A stretch of 64,000 nt of DNA, from positions 4,092,001 to 4,156,000 of the forward strand of contig OW818681.1 in the NCBI GenBank assembly GCA_942493075.1, in the 5' to 3' direction. The position numbers were made by a program, and so were the translations under genes. Positions within the stretch are counted from its first letter, which is position 1. Each line of letters opens with the position of its first letter. This DNA is from JBBQYD01 sp942493075 (GTDB lineage: Bacteria; Verrucomicrobiota; Verrucomicrobiia; Limisphaerales; UBA8199). The notes below the pieces were generated by a model. The model saw only the letters and a list, made by a program, of their open reading frames with translations. It was not told where the DNA came from and did not search any database. This document shows positions 51,473 through 58,739 of this stretch, piece by piece.

Positions 51473-51754
51473 TCAGGCCTTGGGGGGAAGGGTGAAAGGC
51501 TTGCGCTGTTTTGCCCTGTATTCGGCGTAGCGGGGCCGAATGGCATCCATGAACTCATCACGGCTCAGGCCTGGCCGCCTGGACAGCGCATCTTCTATCA
51601 GGCGGTTTGCTGTAGCCCGCCGTCGTACCAAGTCTGCCGGCTCGCAAGTGTCCCGCTCATAGAGCGCCCTAAGCAGTCCCTCAAGTTCAGGCTCATTCCG
51701 GGAAGCAAGTGGCAATAATCCGATCCGATTGCCCCCTGGATAGCCGTTGGCCAT
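51473..51754 (-). CDS. Hypothetical protein, possibly coupled to larE
   Basis: A 93-residue protein with helix-rich composition (RNEPELEGLLRALYERDTCEPADLVRRRATANRLIEDALSRRPGLSRDEFMDAIRPRYAEYRAKQRKPF). The first 20 residues overlap the 3' end of the upstream gene in another frame, so a later start is possible. I do not recognise the family. It ends 18 nt before larE. Confidence 0.5.
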   Translation of the reverse strand: MANGYPGGNRIGLLPLASRNEPELEGLLRALYERDTCEPADLVRRRATANRLIEDALSRRPGLSRDEFMDAIRPRYAEYRAKQRKPFTLPPKA

Positions 51755-52061
51755 GCCACATGGCCTTCTTGTCGCGAAGAATTTCTACGGCACCCTTTAT
51801 CATCTCAGCCAGTCGCCGGTCCGGGAAGTCCGGCTGTTCCGCGGCACGCTCCAACATCCAGCCAAGCACCAAGCACTGATCGAGGATCTCCTTATGCTCT
51901 CTGAGCCGTTCAGGAGTCGGGTTGTCGAGCAAGTGAGAGTCCTCCCAAGCCGTGAGCTGAGGAAGGATTCCTGCCAGGTCTTCTGCGATTTCCCGCGAGG
52001 TGGATAACAGGCGATTTTGTAGCCGCCCAAGGACCGTTGGCATTTCGAAGACAGCTTCCAT
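51693..52061 (-). CDS. Hypothetical helical protein
   Basis: A 122-residue soluble helical protein (TVLGRLQNRLLSTSREIAEDLAGILPQLTAWEDSHLLDNPTPERLREHKEILDQCLVLGWMLERAAEQPDFPDRRLAEMIKGAVEILRDKKAMWHG). A four-helix bundle is likely. The last 62 nt overlap the next gene. No family recognised; it may be the first gene of a leftward run to larE. Confidence 0.55.
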   Translation of the reverse strand: MEAVFEMPTVLGRLQNRLLSTSREIAEDLAGILPQLTAWEDSHLLDNPTPERLREHKEILDQCLVLGWMLERAAEQPDFPDRRLAEMIKGAVEILRDKKAMWHGQRLSRGQSDRIIATCFPE

Positions 52062-52335
52062 AGGACAAACATGGCGCGATTTGGCACTCTACTCAAGACT
52101 TGAATACCCACCACGATACGCCTCATATGCCTCGTTCATTGAGGCCTGATCGCCCAACAACCAAAGGAGATGCAGAACAAGGAGCGGACTCAGCTATCGG
52201 AGATTACGGGCTTCAGATTACGCAAGATATGGCGCTGGAGCTCCTGGTGAAGTGGGGATTTAAACCGGTCGAGATCCGGGCCCTTGGAGTAGTACAGCAT
52301 TTCTTCCGAAACAACCCGGGCGGGGAAATGAGGGG

Positions 52336-52713
52336 TTAGTAGGAGAAACGGCGCAGACCGCGCACGCGGTCAAAGGCTGCGTCCAGGGAGATGATGGGCT
52401 GGCCGTAATACCTGCAGAACCCGGCAATCCAGTTGTCATTCTCACCGAGCCGACCTCCGGAGGTGATTAATTCCGGGTCAACAGTGGCTGACTCATAGGC
52501 GATTTCCGGGGTCAAGCGGAGTATCCGATAGGAAGCGAAGAACCTTCGTGCTTCCTCGTTGCTTTCGAACAGCGTCGCCAGTTCCCCGACCGTAATAACG
52601 GTGGTAAGCAGCCTTGATCCCCGATGTTCGGCCAGAAACAGGTGAGCTGGCCCCCTCTGACCCCGTGCCTTCTCGCGAGCCAGGTGACTCAGGAAGGTGG
52701 TGTCAGCGATCAC
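52336..52713 (-). CDS. PIN-domain ribonuclease toxin (VapC-like)
   Basis: A 125-residue PIN-domain protein, expected to cut RNA. Acidic residues in the expected places: Asp4 in MIADTTFLSHL, Glu43 in VITVGELATLF, and the pair GENDNWIAGFCRYYGQPIISLDAAFDRV near residues 90-110. It overlaps the upstream antitoxin-like gene by 4 nt (ATGA), the standard toxin-antitoxin layout. The length is slightly shorter than the VapC norm of about 130. Confidence 0.85.
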   Translation of the reverse strand: MIADTTFLSHLAREKARGQRGPAHLFLAEHRGSRLLTTVITVGELATLFESNEEARRFFASYRILRLTPEIAYESATVDPELITSGGRLGENDNWIAGFCRYYGQPIISLDAAFDRVRGLRRFSY

Positions 52714-52943
52714 GATTTGCCCCGGTTTGATCGGCGTCCACGTCCGCTCATCACCGCCTTAACCATTTTGGGGTTTAACTTCGGCGCTGGACTGGATTCG
52801 AGCCGGTCTAGAAGTTCCCCGCAGGTGTCGCACGGATCTGGCAGCTCCCGGATTACTACGTCTGAAAAACTATCCCCAGGGAGTTTGTTCTTTACCAGCC
52901 TTGCATGCGCCTCGACTGTAAGGGTGACTGAAACAGTAGCCAT
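52710..52943 (-). CDS. VapB-like antitoxin
   Basis: A 77-residue protein from ATG 52943; the longer frame from 52979 adds an unlikely Cys-rich start. The N-terminus ATVSVTLTVEAHARLVKNKLPGDSFSDVVIREL fits a ribbon-helix-helix or AbrB-like DNA-binding domain, and the C-terminal half (LNPKMVKAVMSGRGRRSNRGKS) is basic. Located directly upstream of the PIN toxin with a 4-nt overlap, it is probably its antitoxin and autorepressor. Family membership is inferred mostly from context. Confidence 0.65.
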   Translation of the reverse strand: MATVSVTLTVEAHARLVKNKLPGDSFSDVVIRELPDPCDTCGELLDRLESSPAPKLNPKMVKAVMSGRGRRSNRGKS

Positions 52944-53052
52944 ACAACGCACAATACACGAAGAACGGTCCCCCGACAACTGTCAGAACGTGGGGATCGG
53001 CCGGCCCGGCGGCCGTTCCATGGCGAGTGCGGTTTCAGCGCCTGGCGGACAC

Positions 53053-53115
53053 CCTCCGACCTCCGACCTCCGACCTCCGACCTCCGACCTCCGACCTCCG
53101 ACCTCCGACCTCCGA
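53053..53115. repeat. Heptanucleotide tandem repeat (CCTCCGA)x9
   Basis: Nine perfect head-to-tail copies of CCTCCGA, ending in a partial CCTCTG. The copies lie upstream of the antitoxin gene (9 perfect units, 63 nt). It is long enough to vary in copy number by slippage. It sits in the gap between the antitoxin start (52943) and the gene ending at 53267. Confidence 0.95.
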
Positions 53116-53266
53116 CCTCTGTCCCACTGTCGCACCGTCCACCGCTCCCCCTCGCCGAACTGCGGAAATAACACCAGCAGCTCCCGAGTCCTTTAGAGGG
53201 TTCCGTTTCACTCCACCAGCCCTTGGCGCGGGCAGCGCACCCCGGAAACTCCGTTTCCTTTTCCCC

Positions 53267-53701
53267 TCACTTCCCCCGCTGCTGGATATTTGTCGGCCAA
53301 AATTTATGCTCCTTGTCGAGAAACACTATGTAGAAAATGTTTTGAAACATGTGTCCGATCACACACGGCAAACCTTGGACGTGCATGCTCGCCCAGTCTG
53401 CATCAGGAGGAACGTGGGGCGGGTGGATAAATTCAGACTTTGCGGGGATCGCGCCGTAGACCTTAAACTTGTCGTCAAAGCATTCGCTGTAGTTTTGCTT
53501 CCGACAGTTGTCCCGCAGACGTTCGAGCATCTGCGCAAGTAACTGGTTCGCCTCCCAATCACCAAAATCCTGTCCCTGCCGTGGATCGAAATGCCTCAGG
53601 CTGAAAACCAAGCCCGACTTGTGGTCAAGCTCCCTGATGCCTTTCCGCGACTGCCCGGCAATCAGGCTCTTGCGCTCATGAGGCTTTACTACCCTCGCCA
53701 T
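53267..53701 (-). CDS. Putative toxin-like partner of the Panacea antitoxin
   Basis: A 144-residue protein (SRKGIRELDHKSGLVFSLRHFDPRQGQDFGDWEANQLLAQMLERLRDNCRKQNY ... QGLPCVIGHMFQNIFYIVFLDKEHKFWP). It resembles a conserved family of about 150 residues that ends in FYIVLLDPxHNxxP and often accompanies Panacea/SocA-type antitoxins. The start overlaps the 3' end of the Panacea gene by 26 nt. Toxicity and target are unknown. It has no signal peptide and may be a nuclease or RNA-modifying toxin, but I see no catalytic motif that would show it. Confidence 0.6.
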   Translation of the reverse strand: MARVVKPHERKSLIAGQSRKGIRELDHKSGLVFSLRHFDPRQGQDFGDWEANQLLAQMLERLRDNCRKQNYSECFDDKFKVYGAIPAKSEFIHPPHVPPDADWASMHVQGLPCVIGHMFQNIFYIVFLDKEHKFWPTNIQQRGK

Positions 53702-54178
53702 ATAGCGCCCGAGAGTAGTAGCCCCTCATGGACTCCTTGGAGATCGTTTTCGTGGACGCAACATCCGCCGGCAGTTCGCCCCTGGCATTGACCCAGGGGT
53801 CCTCCGAGTGCGTTAAGCATTCCAGATAATAAGCCGTCTTGTCCCCGTACTCCCCCAGCACATCCCCAATCAATTCCACCTGGTCTTTTACCAAACGCCC
53901 CTCAATGCCTTCGATAATCTTCGGTGCCTCTTCCGCCAAAACCCCGATGGCGTTGTACAGCGGGGAAGCGCCGTCCTTGTAGTGGTGCCACACCGGCGGA
54001 CAAACGGGGCCGTGCATCCAGCCTCGAAATCATCCTCGAAGATCGGCTCGCCAAAATACGCCAGGTGCCACGCCTGGACGTAGTACAACACCTTCTGCAG
54101 CTTGAGGTGGGTCATCGGACCGCTTCGGGCCAGGACGTACCTCGCAAGCTCGACAGAATCTATTTTGGTCAGAGCCAT
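53676..54178 (-). pseudogene. Panacea (DUF4065/SocA-like) antitoxin, frameshifted
   Basis: The first frame (54178 to about 54020) encodes the Panacea start: ALTKIDSVELARYVLARSGPMTHLKLQKVLYYVQAWHLAYFGEPIFEDDFEA. The next residues, WMHGPVCPPVWHHYKDGAS ... LIGDVLGEYGDKTAYYLECLTH, lie in the +1 frame beginning at 54020-54017. Both halves match the family, where the expected junction is EAWMHGPV, so one base is missing. The intact form would be about 167 residues. Panacea domains neutralise many unrelated toxins. If the shift is real, the downstream toxin-like gene would lack its antitoxin. Confidence 0.8.
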
Positions 54179-54266
54179 GTGCGCAGTATTGCGCTGTCGG
54201 ACAACAAAGCAAGCCCGAACAGCACGCTAAATATAGCACAAATAAGCATAAACCTGAGCATAAACA

Positions 54267-55556
54267 TCACGCCGCTGCCGCCTTCGGCAGACGGACAATT
54301 TTGCTCTCCGCCCCGGCCTCTGCCCTCTGTTTCCGCGCCGCCTCCACACTGACCACCGTCACCCCAAACCATTTCTCCGCTTCCACCGGCCGCACCAGTT
54401 CCCGGTAGTGACGGAAGATCATCTGCGGACTATTCCCCGCTTCCAGCGCCACCTGCGCCGTGTTTTGAATCGCCGCCAGCCGATAACTGATAAAACTGTG
54501 GCGTAGTCCGTTATTCTTCCACGCGAACGGTTCCCAAGCCTCGATCTCAGCCGTCTCAGCACCCGACGGCACTTCGCCCTTCTGACTCCGCAACTTGCCC
54601 TTCGGCCGCTTCGCAGCCAGTCCCCTTGCCTGAACTTCAGCCCGCTTCAAATCTTCCTCCGTCTTCCCGTGCGCTTCCGCCCATTGCATCCGACGAAGCC
54701 GGTTCGCCCGCTTGGCAATCAAATGCAGCTCGAACGCCACGTTCCGATGCGACACCACCAACCCCGCCGCTTCCCGATACTTGAGCAGCCACTCTTTCAA
54801 GGTCGGCACAATCGGCACCAGCCGACGGCTCGCCGTCTTCGCCTTCGATGCCCGAATTTCAATGTGCCCCTCATCGAATCGCACATCCTTCCATTCCAGA
54901 CGCTGAAGCTCCGCGTGCCGAATCCCGGCGAACGCGCCCAGCACAACTAACGGCACCATCCGTTCGCTCGCCCAGCAAATGAAAACCTCAATATCCCCAT
55001 CCCGATCATTCGCCAGTGAAACCGACTCCAGCTGGCCATGATCCTTCGGCAGATACCACCCGCCCTCCGCGAACTTGAACAGCGTATGCAGCGAAGTCCG
55101 AATGATGTTCCGCGTCCGCGGCGACAGCTCTGACGACCGCAGCCAGGCGTCAATCTCGACGCCCACCACCGGCTCAATACTCCCCTGAAACCGCTTCGCG
55201 AACGCGCCCAGGTTTTCCTTCAGCGTGTTCAGATACCGCTGACTGCACCCATCCGACTCCTTCGCTGCCAGATACTCCTGCACCACCACCTGCACTGTTT
55301 TCGCCACGATCTTGCTCGGATGCTTCCGCAAATAATACTCTGCCGCCACCACTGGTGGTGGCGTGTCCCCCAGAATCTTCACCAAGTGTGCATACTGCAC
55401 CGCTGCCACCTCGATGCTGATCCCGAGCGGGTCCAGAACCTCGCGCGACCGACGGAAAGCCGCCCAATCCGCGCTGCGCAACTCGAGAACATCCACATCT
55501 TTCGACCCGAGCAGCTTGGCGACCTCATCCGCTTCGGCGAGAGCTGCTTCGAACAT
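54267..55556 (-). CDS. Tyrosine site-specific recombinase/integrase, N-terminus apparently longer
   Basis: The frame from the first ATG (55556) gives 429 residues. The core-binding domain is at about 80-175, and catalytic motifs are AFAGIRHAELQRL (Arg), a Lys in ASKAKTASR, GLRHSFISYRL (Arg) and GNSPQMIFRHYREL (Tyr). The first position of the His-x-x-Arg box is Asn (KNNGLRH). Upstream the same frame stays open for 79 more codons to a TGA at 55794-55796 and reads PCFYTKPRCSVSFRIYQTP ... YDAYTLVYYQQGQRKRKLCS, which looks like the normal N-terminus of this family; yet it has no ATG, GTG or TTG. A 21-bp repeat shared with a tRNA-Leu fragment lies 9 nt further upstream, so the gene's 5' end may have been altered by integration. 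Confidence 0.85.
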   Translation of the reverse strand: MFEAALAEADEVAKLLGSKDVDVLELRSADWAAFRRSREVLDPLGISIEVAAVQYAHLVKILGDTPPPVVAAEYYLRKHPSKIVAKTVQVVVQEYLAAKESDGCSQRYLNTLKENLGAFAKRFQGSIEPVVGVEIDAWLRSSELSPRTRNIIRTSLHTLFKFAEGGWYLPKDHGQLESVSLANDRDGDIEVFICWASERMVPLVVLGAFAGIRHAELQRLEWKDVRFDEGHIEIRASKAKTASRRLVPIVPTLKEWLLKYREAAGLVVSHRNVAFELHLIAKRANRLRRMQWAEAHGKTEEDLKRAEVQARGLAAKRPKGKLRSQKGEVPSGAETAEIEAWEPFAWKNNGLRHSFISYRLAAIQNTAQVALEAGNSPQMIFRHYRELVRPVEAEKWFGVTVVSVEAARKQRAEAGAESKIVRLPKAAAA

Positions 55557-55804
55557 GCTGCACAGTTTCCGTTTACGTTGGCCTTGCTGGTAATAGACGA
55601 GGGTATAAGCGTCGTAATCCTGTCGCGGAGTTTGGTATATCCTGAAACTGACCGAGCACCTCGGCTTGGTGTAGAAGCAGGGAAGCTCGACAGTCTCCTG
55701 CGGATTCTGCGCCTTTCCTTCTGAGCCGCGGTAGTCTTCAATGCCCGCGATCGTGTCAGCAATTTCAGTCAGGAGACGTAAAGTGAAAGGAGGTCAAGAA
55801 GAGG

Positions 55805-55825
55805 TGGTGCCCGCGACAGGACTTG
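55805..55825. repeat. Attachment-site core, copy 1
   Basis: TGGTGCCCGCGACAGGACTTG, identical to the terminal part of the tRNA-Leu fragment at 56995-57015 (21 of 21). On the minus strand it is the T-arm, acceptor and CCA end of the tRNA. It lies next to the upstream end of the integrase frame. Confidence 0.8.
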
Positions 55826-55862
55826 TTTTTTGACATTCCTCAGTGGGCGGGCTCGGACATAC

Positions 55863-56888
55863 CTACTCCCAAGAAGCTCTGTAGAAGCGGCTCGCAATTG
55901 GCTTTTCGGTCACGGTTGCGATGCCTGCCAGGTCGGTTTCAGCATCGCTCAACCGCTCCCAGGAAACGAAGTCAGCAGTCCAAAGCACGGTACAGCGGCG
56001 AGCCGGGGGGCCGTAAATGCTCAGTCGGATACCATCTGAGTCCCCGGCAATATCCAGTGAATTCCGACTAAAAATGATGTTCCGAAATGCCGCCGCGTAG
56101 CGTTGCCCGGCTTTGATTGTTCCTTCGTTGTCCCAGTGCTTTGTGGGGGTTGGACAATCGTCCATGTCAACCATCTGCACGTCTGCAATCCAGTTGGTGA
56201 GTTGCCTCTGACCGACGCGAACCAAAGCAGAGTTCGGCCATTGCGGCAGAATCTGGGCAAATACGAAGGGCACGCGGTATCCCAAGTTGGCACGCCAAGC
56301 ACTTACAAAGTTCACCAGGTTGCTCCCATAGTCGGAAGCATAGTTGACCCCGTCCAAGGCATCGCTCTCACCTTGGGTCCAGAACAAACCCACCACACGT
56401 CCGGTTACCCCGCACTCCGACTGCAGTTGAGCCAGTGCCAGCGCAAGCTTGTTCGTCATGTCGCGGTAGTAGTCGCGTCCTGGGAGCCAGTGGTTATGCA
56501 TCGCCGCGGCCCCAACTGCGTATTTATAGACAGCCACTCGCGAGCCGAAACTCTGGGAGATCAATTCTGCGGCTGTCGCCTCCGGTCCGAAGCTCCCAAG
56601 GGAGTTGGTGTGCCCGCAATCAAGGTACCCTTGTCCAGTTGGGGCTTGATATGTAACCCAGTGAACAGCACCGGTTGGAGCCGTGTGAGTTCTGGCATTA
56701 AAAAAAAGGACGTTGGGCTGGGGGGCCAGCAGGGGTGAATTCGTGGGCAGCAGACCGGTATCGGTTCCCGAACAAATGGCAAGCGATTGCCCGCCAAACA
56801 CCAACACTGGCACCGTCTCTGCATGTGCCAAAACAGAAAAAAGAACTACCGTGGCACGGATCAGATCTAGTTTTAGGGCGTGGGACAT
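55863..56888 (-). CDS. SGNH hydrolase, sialate O-acetylesterase/CE6-like
   Basis: A 341-residue exported esterase. After the signal peptide (LIRATVVLFSVLAHAE) the first SGNH block is VLVFGGQSLAICSGT with the candidate Ser nucleophile. VAVYKYAVGAAAMHNHW, LFWTQGESDALDG, AQILPQWPNSALVRVGQRQLTNWIADVQMVDMDD and HWDNEGTIKAGQRYAAAF supply the remaining blocks; the last His-containing block is HWDNEG. It should remove O-acetyl groups from sugars. The tail (CTVLWTADFVSWERLSDAE ... RFYRASWE) is a shortened form of the shared secreted-protein module. It lies alone between the two tRNA-derived repeats, leftward. Confidence 0.82.
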   Translation of the reverse strand: MSHALKLDLIRATVVLFSVLAHAETVPVLVFGGQSLAICSGTDTGLLPTNSPLLAPQPNVLFFNARTHTAPTGAVHWVTYQAPTGQGYLDCGHTNSLGSFGPEATAAELISQSFGSRVAVYKYAVGAAAMHNHWLPGRDYYRDMTNKLALALAQLQSECGVTGRVVGLFWTQGESDALDGVNYASDYGSNLVNFVSAWRANLGYRVPFVFAQILPQWPNSALVRVGQRQLTNWIADVQMVDMDDCPTPTKHWDNEGTIKAGQRYAAAFRNIIFSRNSLDIAGDSDGIRLSIYGPPARRCTVLWTADFVSWERLSDAETDLAGIATVTEKPIASRFYRASWE

Positions 56889-56994
56889 GGCCTGCGTACC
56901 GGCGGAGCGCTTCTGCTACTCCCGGCCCGTGAACCCGAGACAGGTTCCGAGACAGGGCGCTCGCATCTGACAGTGTCAAAACCCCTGAATCTAT

Positions 56995-57054
56995 TGGTGC
57001 CCGCGACAGGACTTGAACCTGTACGATGTTACTCACTAGAACCTGAATCCGGCG
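56995..57054 (-). tRNA. tRNA-Leu 3' fragment (anticodon loop CAG), attachment site
   Basis: On the minus strand the sequence ends TTCAGGTTCTAGTG-AGTAACATCGT-ACAGGTTCAAGTCCTGT-CGCGGGC-ACCA. The T-stem ACAGG/CCTGT, the 7-nt acceptor strand, the encoded CCA, the long variable arm and the CAG anticodon loop are those of tRNA-Leu. The 5' half (acceptor GCCCGCG, D-arm) is missing; the sequence beyond 57054 (TTTTTCGCGATTTTCC) does not fit. It is therefore an attachment remnant, not a working tRNA. Confidence 0.75.
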
Positions 57055-57167
57055 TTTTTCGCGATTTTCCTAAGAATCCGCAACCTTGGTTCTAATTTGG
57101 TTGCAATTCTCCCCTGCATCTGTACAAATGTACAGCACAGAAAAGCGAGCAAGCGAAAGGTCCTGTA

Positions 57168-58493
57168 ATGACACCAAAACAACGAGTGGGCCACCTTTTC
57201 AGGCGCGGGGATAACTTCTACCTGCGCTGGATGGTTGAGGGCAAAGTTTTCTCCAAGGCGCTCCGGGATGAGGACGGTCGCGCGGTTACCACCAAGCGCG
57301 AAGCCGAGGAGGCGCGGCGGCGGTGGATGTCCCCGTTCGCCGTGGCTTCCGAGACGGAGGTCTTACAGACGATCGCTGGACGGTTGGAAGGCCGCAAGGC
57401 GGAGCTGGCCTTGCTCGATGATCGGCAGAATCCACCGGTCACCCTGGCGGAGGCGTGGAGCAAGTTCATAGATTCGCCCAGCCGGCCGGATACAGGTCCG
57501 GCGACGTTGGTCATCTACGAGTACCAGTTCGATCGGTTCGTGGACTGGATGAAGGAACAGCATCCGGAGCTGCTGGCGATGCGCGAGGTGAGTCGCGAGA
57601 TTGCTGAGGAATATGCCACGCATCTGAGTCGGCAAAAGCCGAGTCCGAACACTTACAACAAGCATCTCAACGTTTTGACGATGGTTTTCCGGGTGTTGGA
57701 GGAGAAGGCGAAGATGTCAGAAAACCCGTGGGAGCGAATTCAGCGGCGGCGGCTTACGCCTCAGAATCGGCGGGAGCTGACGATCGAGGAGTTGAAGAAG
57801 GTGTGCCAGGGCGCGACGGGAGAGTTCCGGTTGTTGTTTGCGTTGGGGGTTTACACGGGTTTGCGCGAGGGGGATTGCGCCACTCTGCGCTGGGGTGAGG
57901 TTGACATGGTGCGGGGTATGATTCGCCGGATACCGAACAAGACGGCTCGGCGCAATCCGAAGCCGGTGATTGTGCCACTGCATCCGGTGTTGCGGAAGAT
58001 GCTGCAGGAGGCGTCCGCTGAGCGGTGCGGGGATTACGTGCTGTCGAAAACGTCTGAGCTTTATTTGAGCAAGCGGAGGACGCTGGTGAGCCAAATCCAG
58101 AAGCATTTCAAGGGATGCGGCATTACGGTGCATAAACCGGTGGCCGAGTGTGCGGGCCAACGGCAGCGGCCTGTGGTGGAGGTCGGGTTTCATTCGCTAC
58201 GGCACACGTTTGTGTCGCTGTGCCGGGAGAGCAATGCCCCGCTGGCGGTGGTCGAGGCGATTGTTGGACACAGTAACCCGTCGATGACGCGGCACTACAC
58301 GCACATTGGCGAGGTGGCGGCCGGACAGGCGGTGGCGGCACTGCCATGGGTGATGGGCGACGTGGTGGTGCCTCCACCGGTGAACGGGGAGGAGTTGCTG
58401 CAGAAGATGCGGGTCATCCTGGATTCGATGACGGAGGCCAACTGGGCTGAGAAACGTGCGGAAGCGGTGGCGCTGGTGCCGACACCGAAGTAG
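57168..58493 (+). CDS. Tyrosine site-specific recombinase/integrase
   Basis: A 441-residue tyrosine recombinase. The N-terminal arm-type DNA-binding part starts GHLFRRGDNFYLRWMVEGKVFSKAL; the core-binding domain covers about residues 95-185. The catalytic set is complete: Arg in VYTGLREGDCATLRW, Lys in PNKTARRNPKP, HSLRHTFVSLCRE (His and Arg), VGHSNPSMTRHYTHI (His and Tyr). It belongs to a different branch from the integrase at 54267 and has no integron-integrase insert. It lies 114 nt right of the tRNA-Leu fragment and points away from it. Transcription is probably independent of its neighbours. The gap after it (58494-58739) holds no gene I can support. Confidence 0.92.
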   Translation: MTPKQRVGHLFRRGDNFYLRWMVEGKVFSKALRDEDGRAVTTKREAEEARRRWMSPFAVASETEVLQTIAGRLEGRKAELALLDDRQNPPVTLAEAWSKFIDSPSRPDTGPATLVIYEYQFDRFVDWMKEQHPELLAMREVSREIAEEYATHLSRQKPSPNTYNKHLNVLTMVFRVLEEKAKMSENPWERIQRRRLTPQNRRELTIEELKKVCQGATGEFRLLFALGVYTGLREGDCATLRWGEVDMVRGMIRRIPNKTARRNPKPVIVPLHPVLRKMLQEASAERCGDYVLSKTSELYLSKRRTLVSQIQKHFKGCGITVHKPVAECAGQRQRPVVEVGFHSLRHTFVSLCRESNAPLAVVEAIVGHSNPSMTRHYTHIGEVAAGQAVAALPWVMGDVVVPPPVNGEELLQKMRVILDSMTEANWAEKRAEAVALVPTPK

Positions 58494-58739
58494 TGGCGGC
58501 AGGTTGTGAGGGCGTCTGGTGTTGCTGGCTGGGGGAACCTGGGAAGCGGGGAATTTGGCATACAGCTTAGAGGCGCGGTAACCATATCGGCCAGGTCTGT
58601 TCGGAAGCCAGGGACACACAGCAGTTCAGATTGAAGGGACTGCTGGAATGCATAGGAAAAAGGCGCCAGACAGCGGCGGGAGGCGCGGAGCGCGAGGGAC
58701 AGTGAGAGTGTGCGGAGCCACCAGCGGAGGCGCTAAGAT

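Noticed and set aside
52100..52339. 79-residue rightward frame (MNTHHDTPHMPRSL...)
   Set aside because: The first half is Pro/Arg/Asp-rich and unlike a folded protein, there is no ribosome site or recognisable family, and it overlaps the end of the PIN toxin gene. Only the stretch DMALELLVKWGFKPVEIRALG looks plausible.
53053..53115. CRISPR array
   Set aside because: The repeats are 7 bp head-to-tail without spacers, so this is a microsatellite; no cas genes are present.
57168..58493. Integron integrase for the attC-like array
   Set aside because: The protein lacks the extra helix region between the second and third conserved patches typical of IntI and lies 34 kb from the array beside a tRNA attachment site. 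It fits an island integrase.
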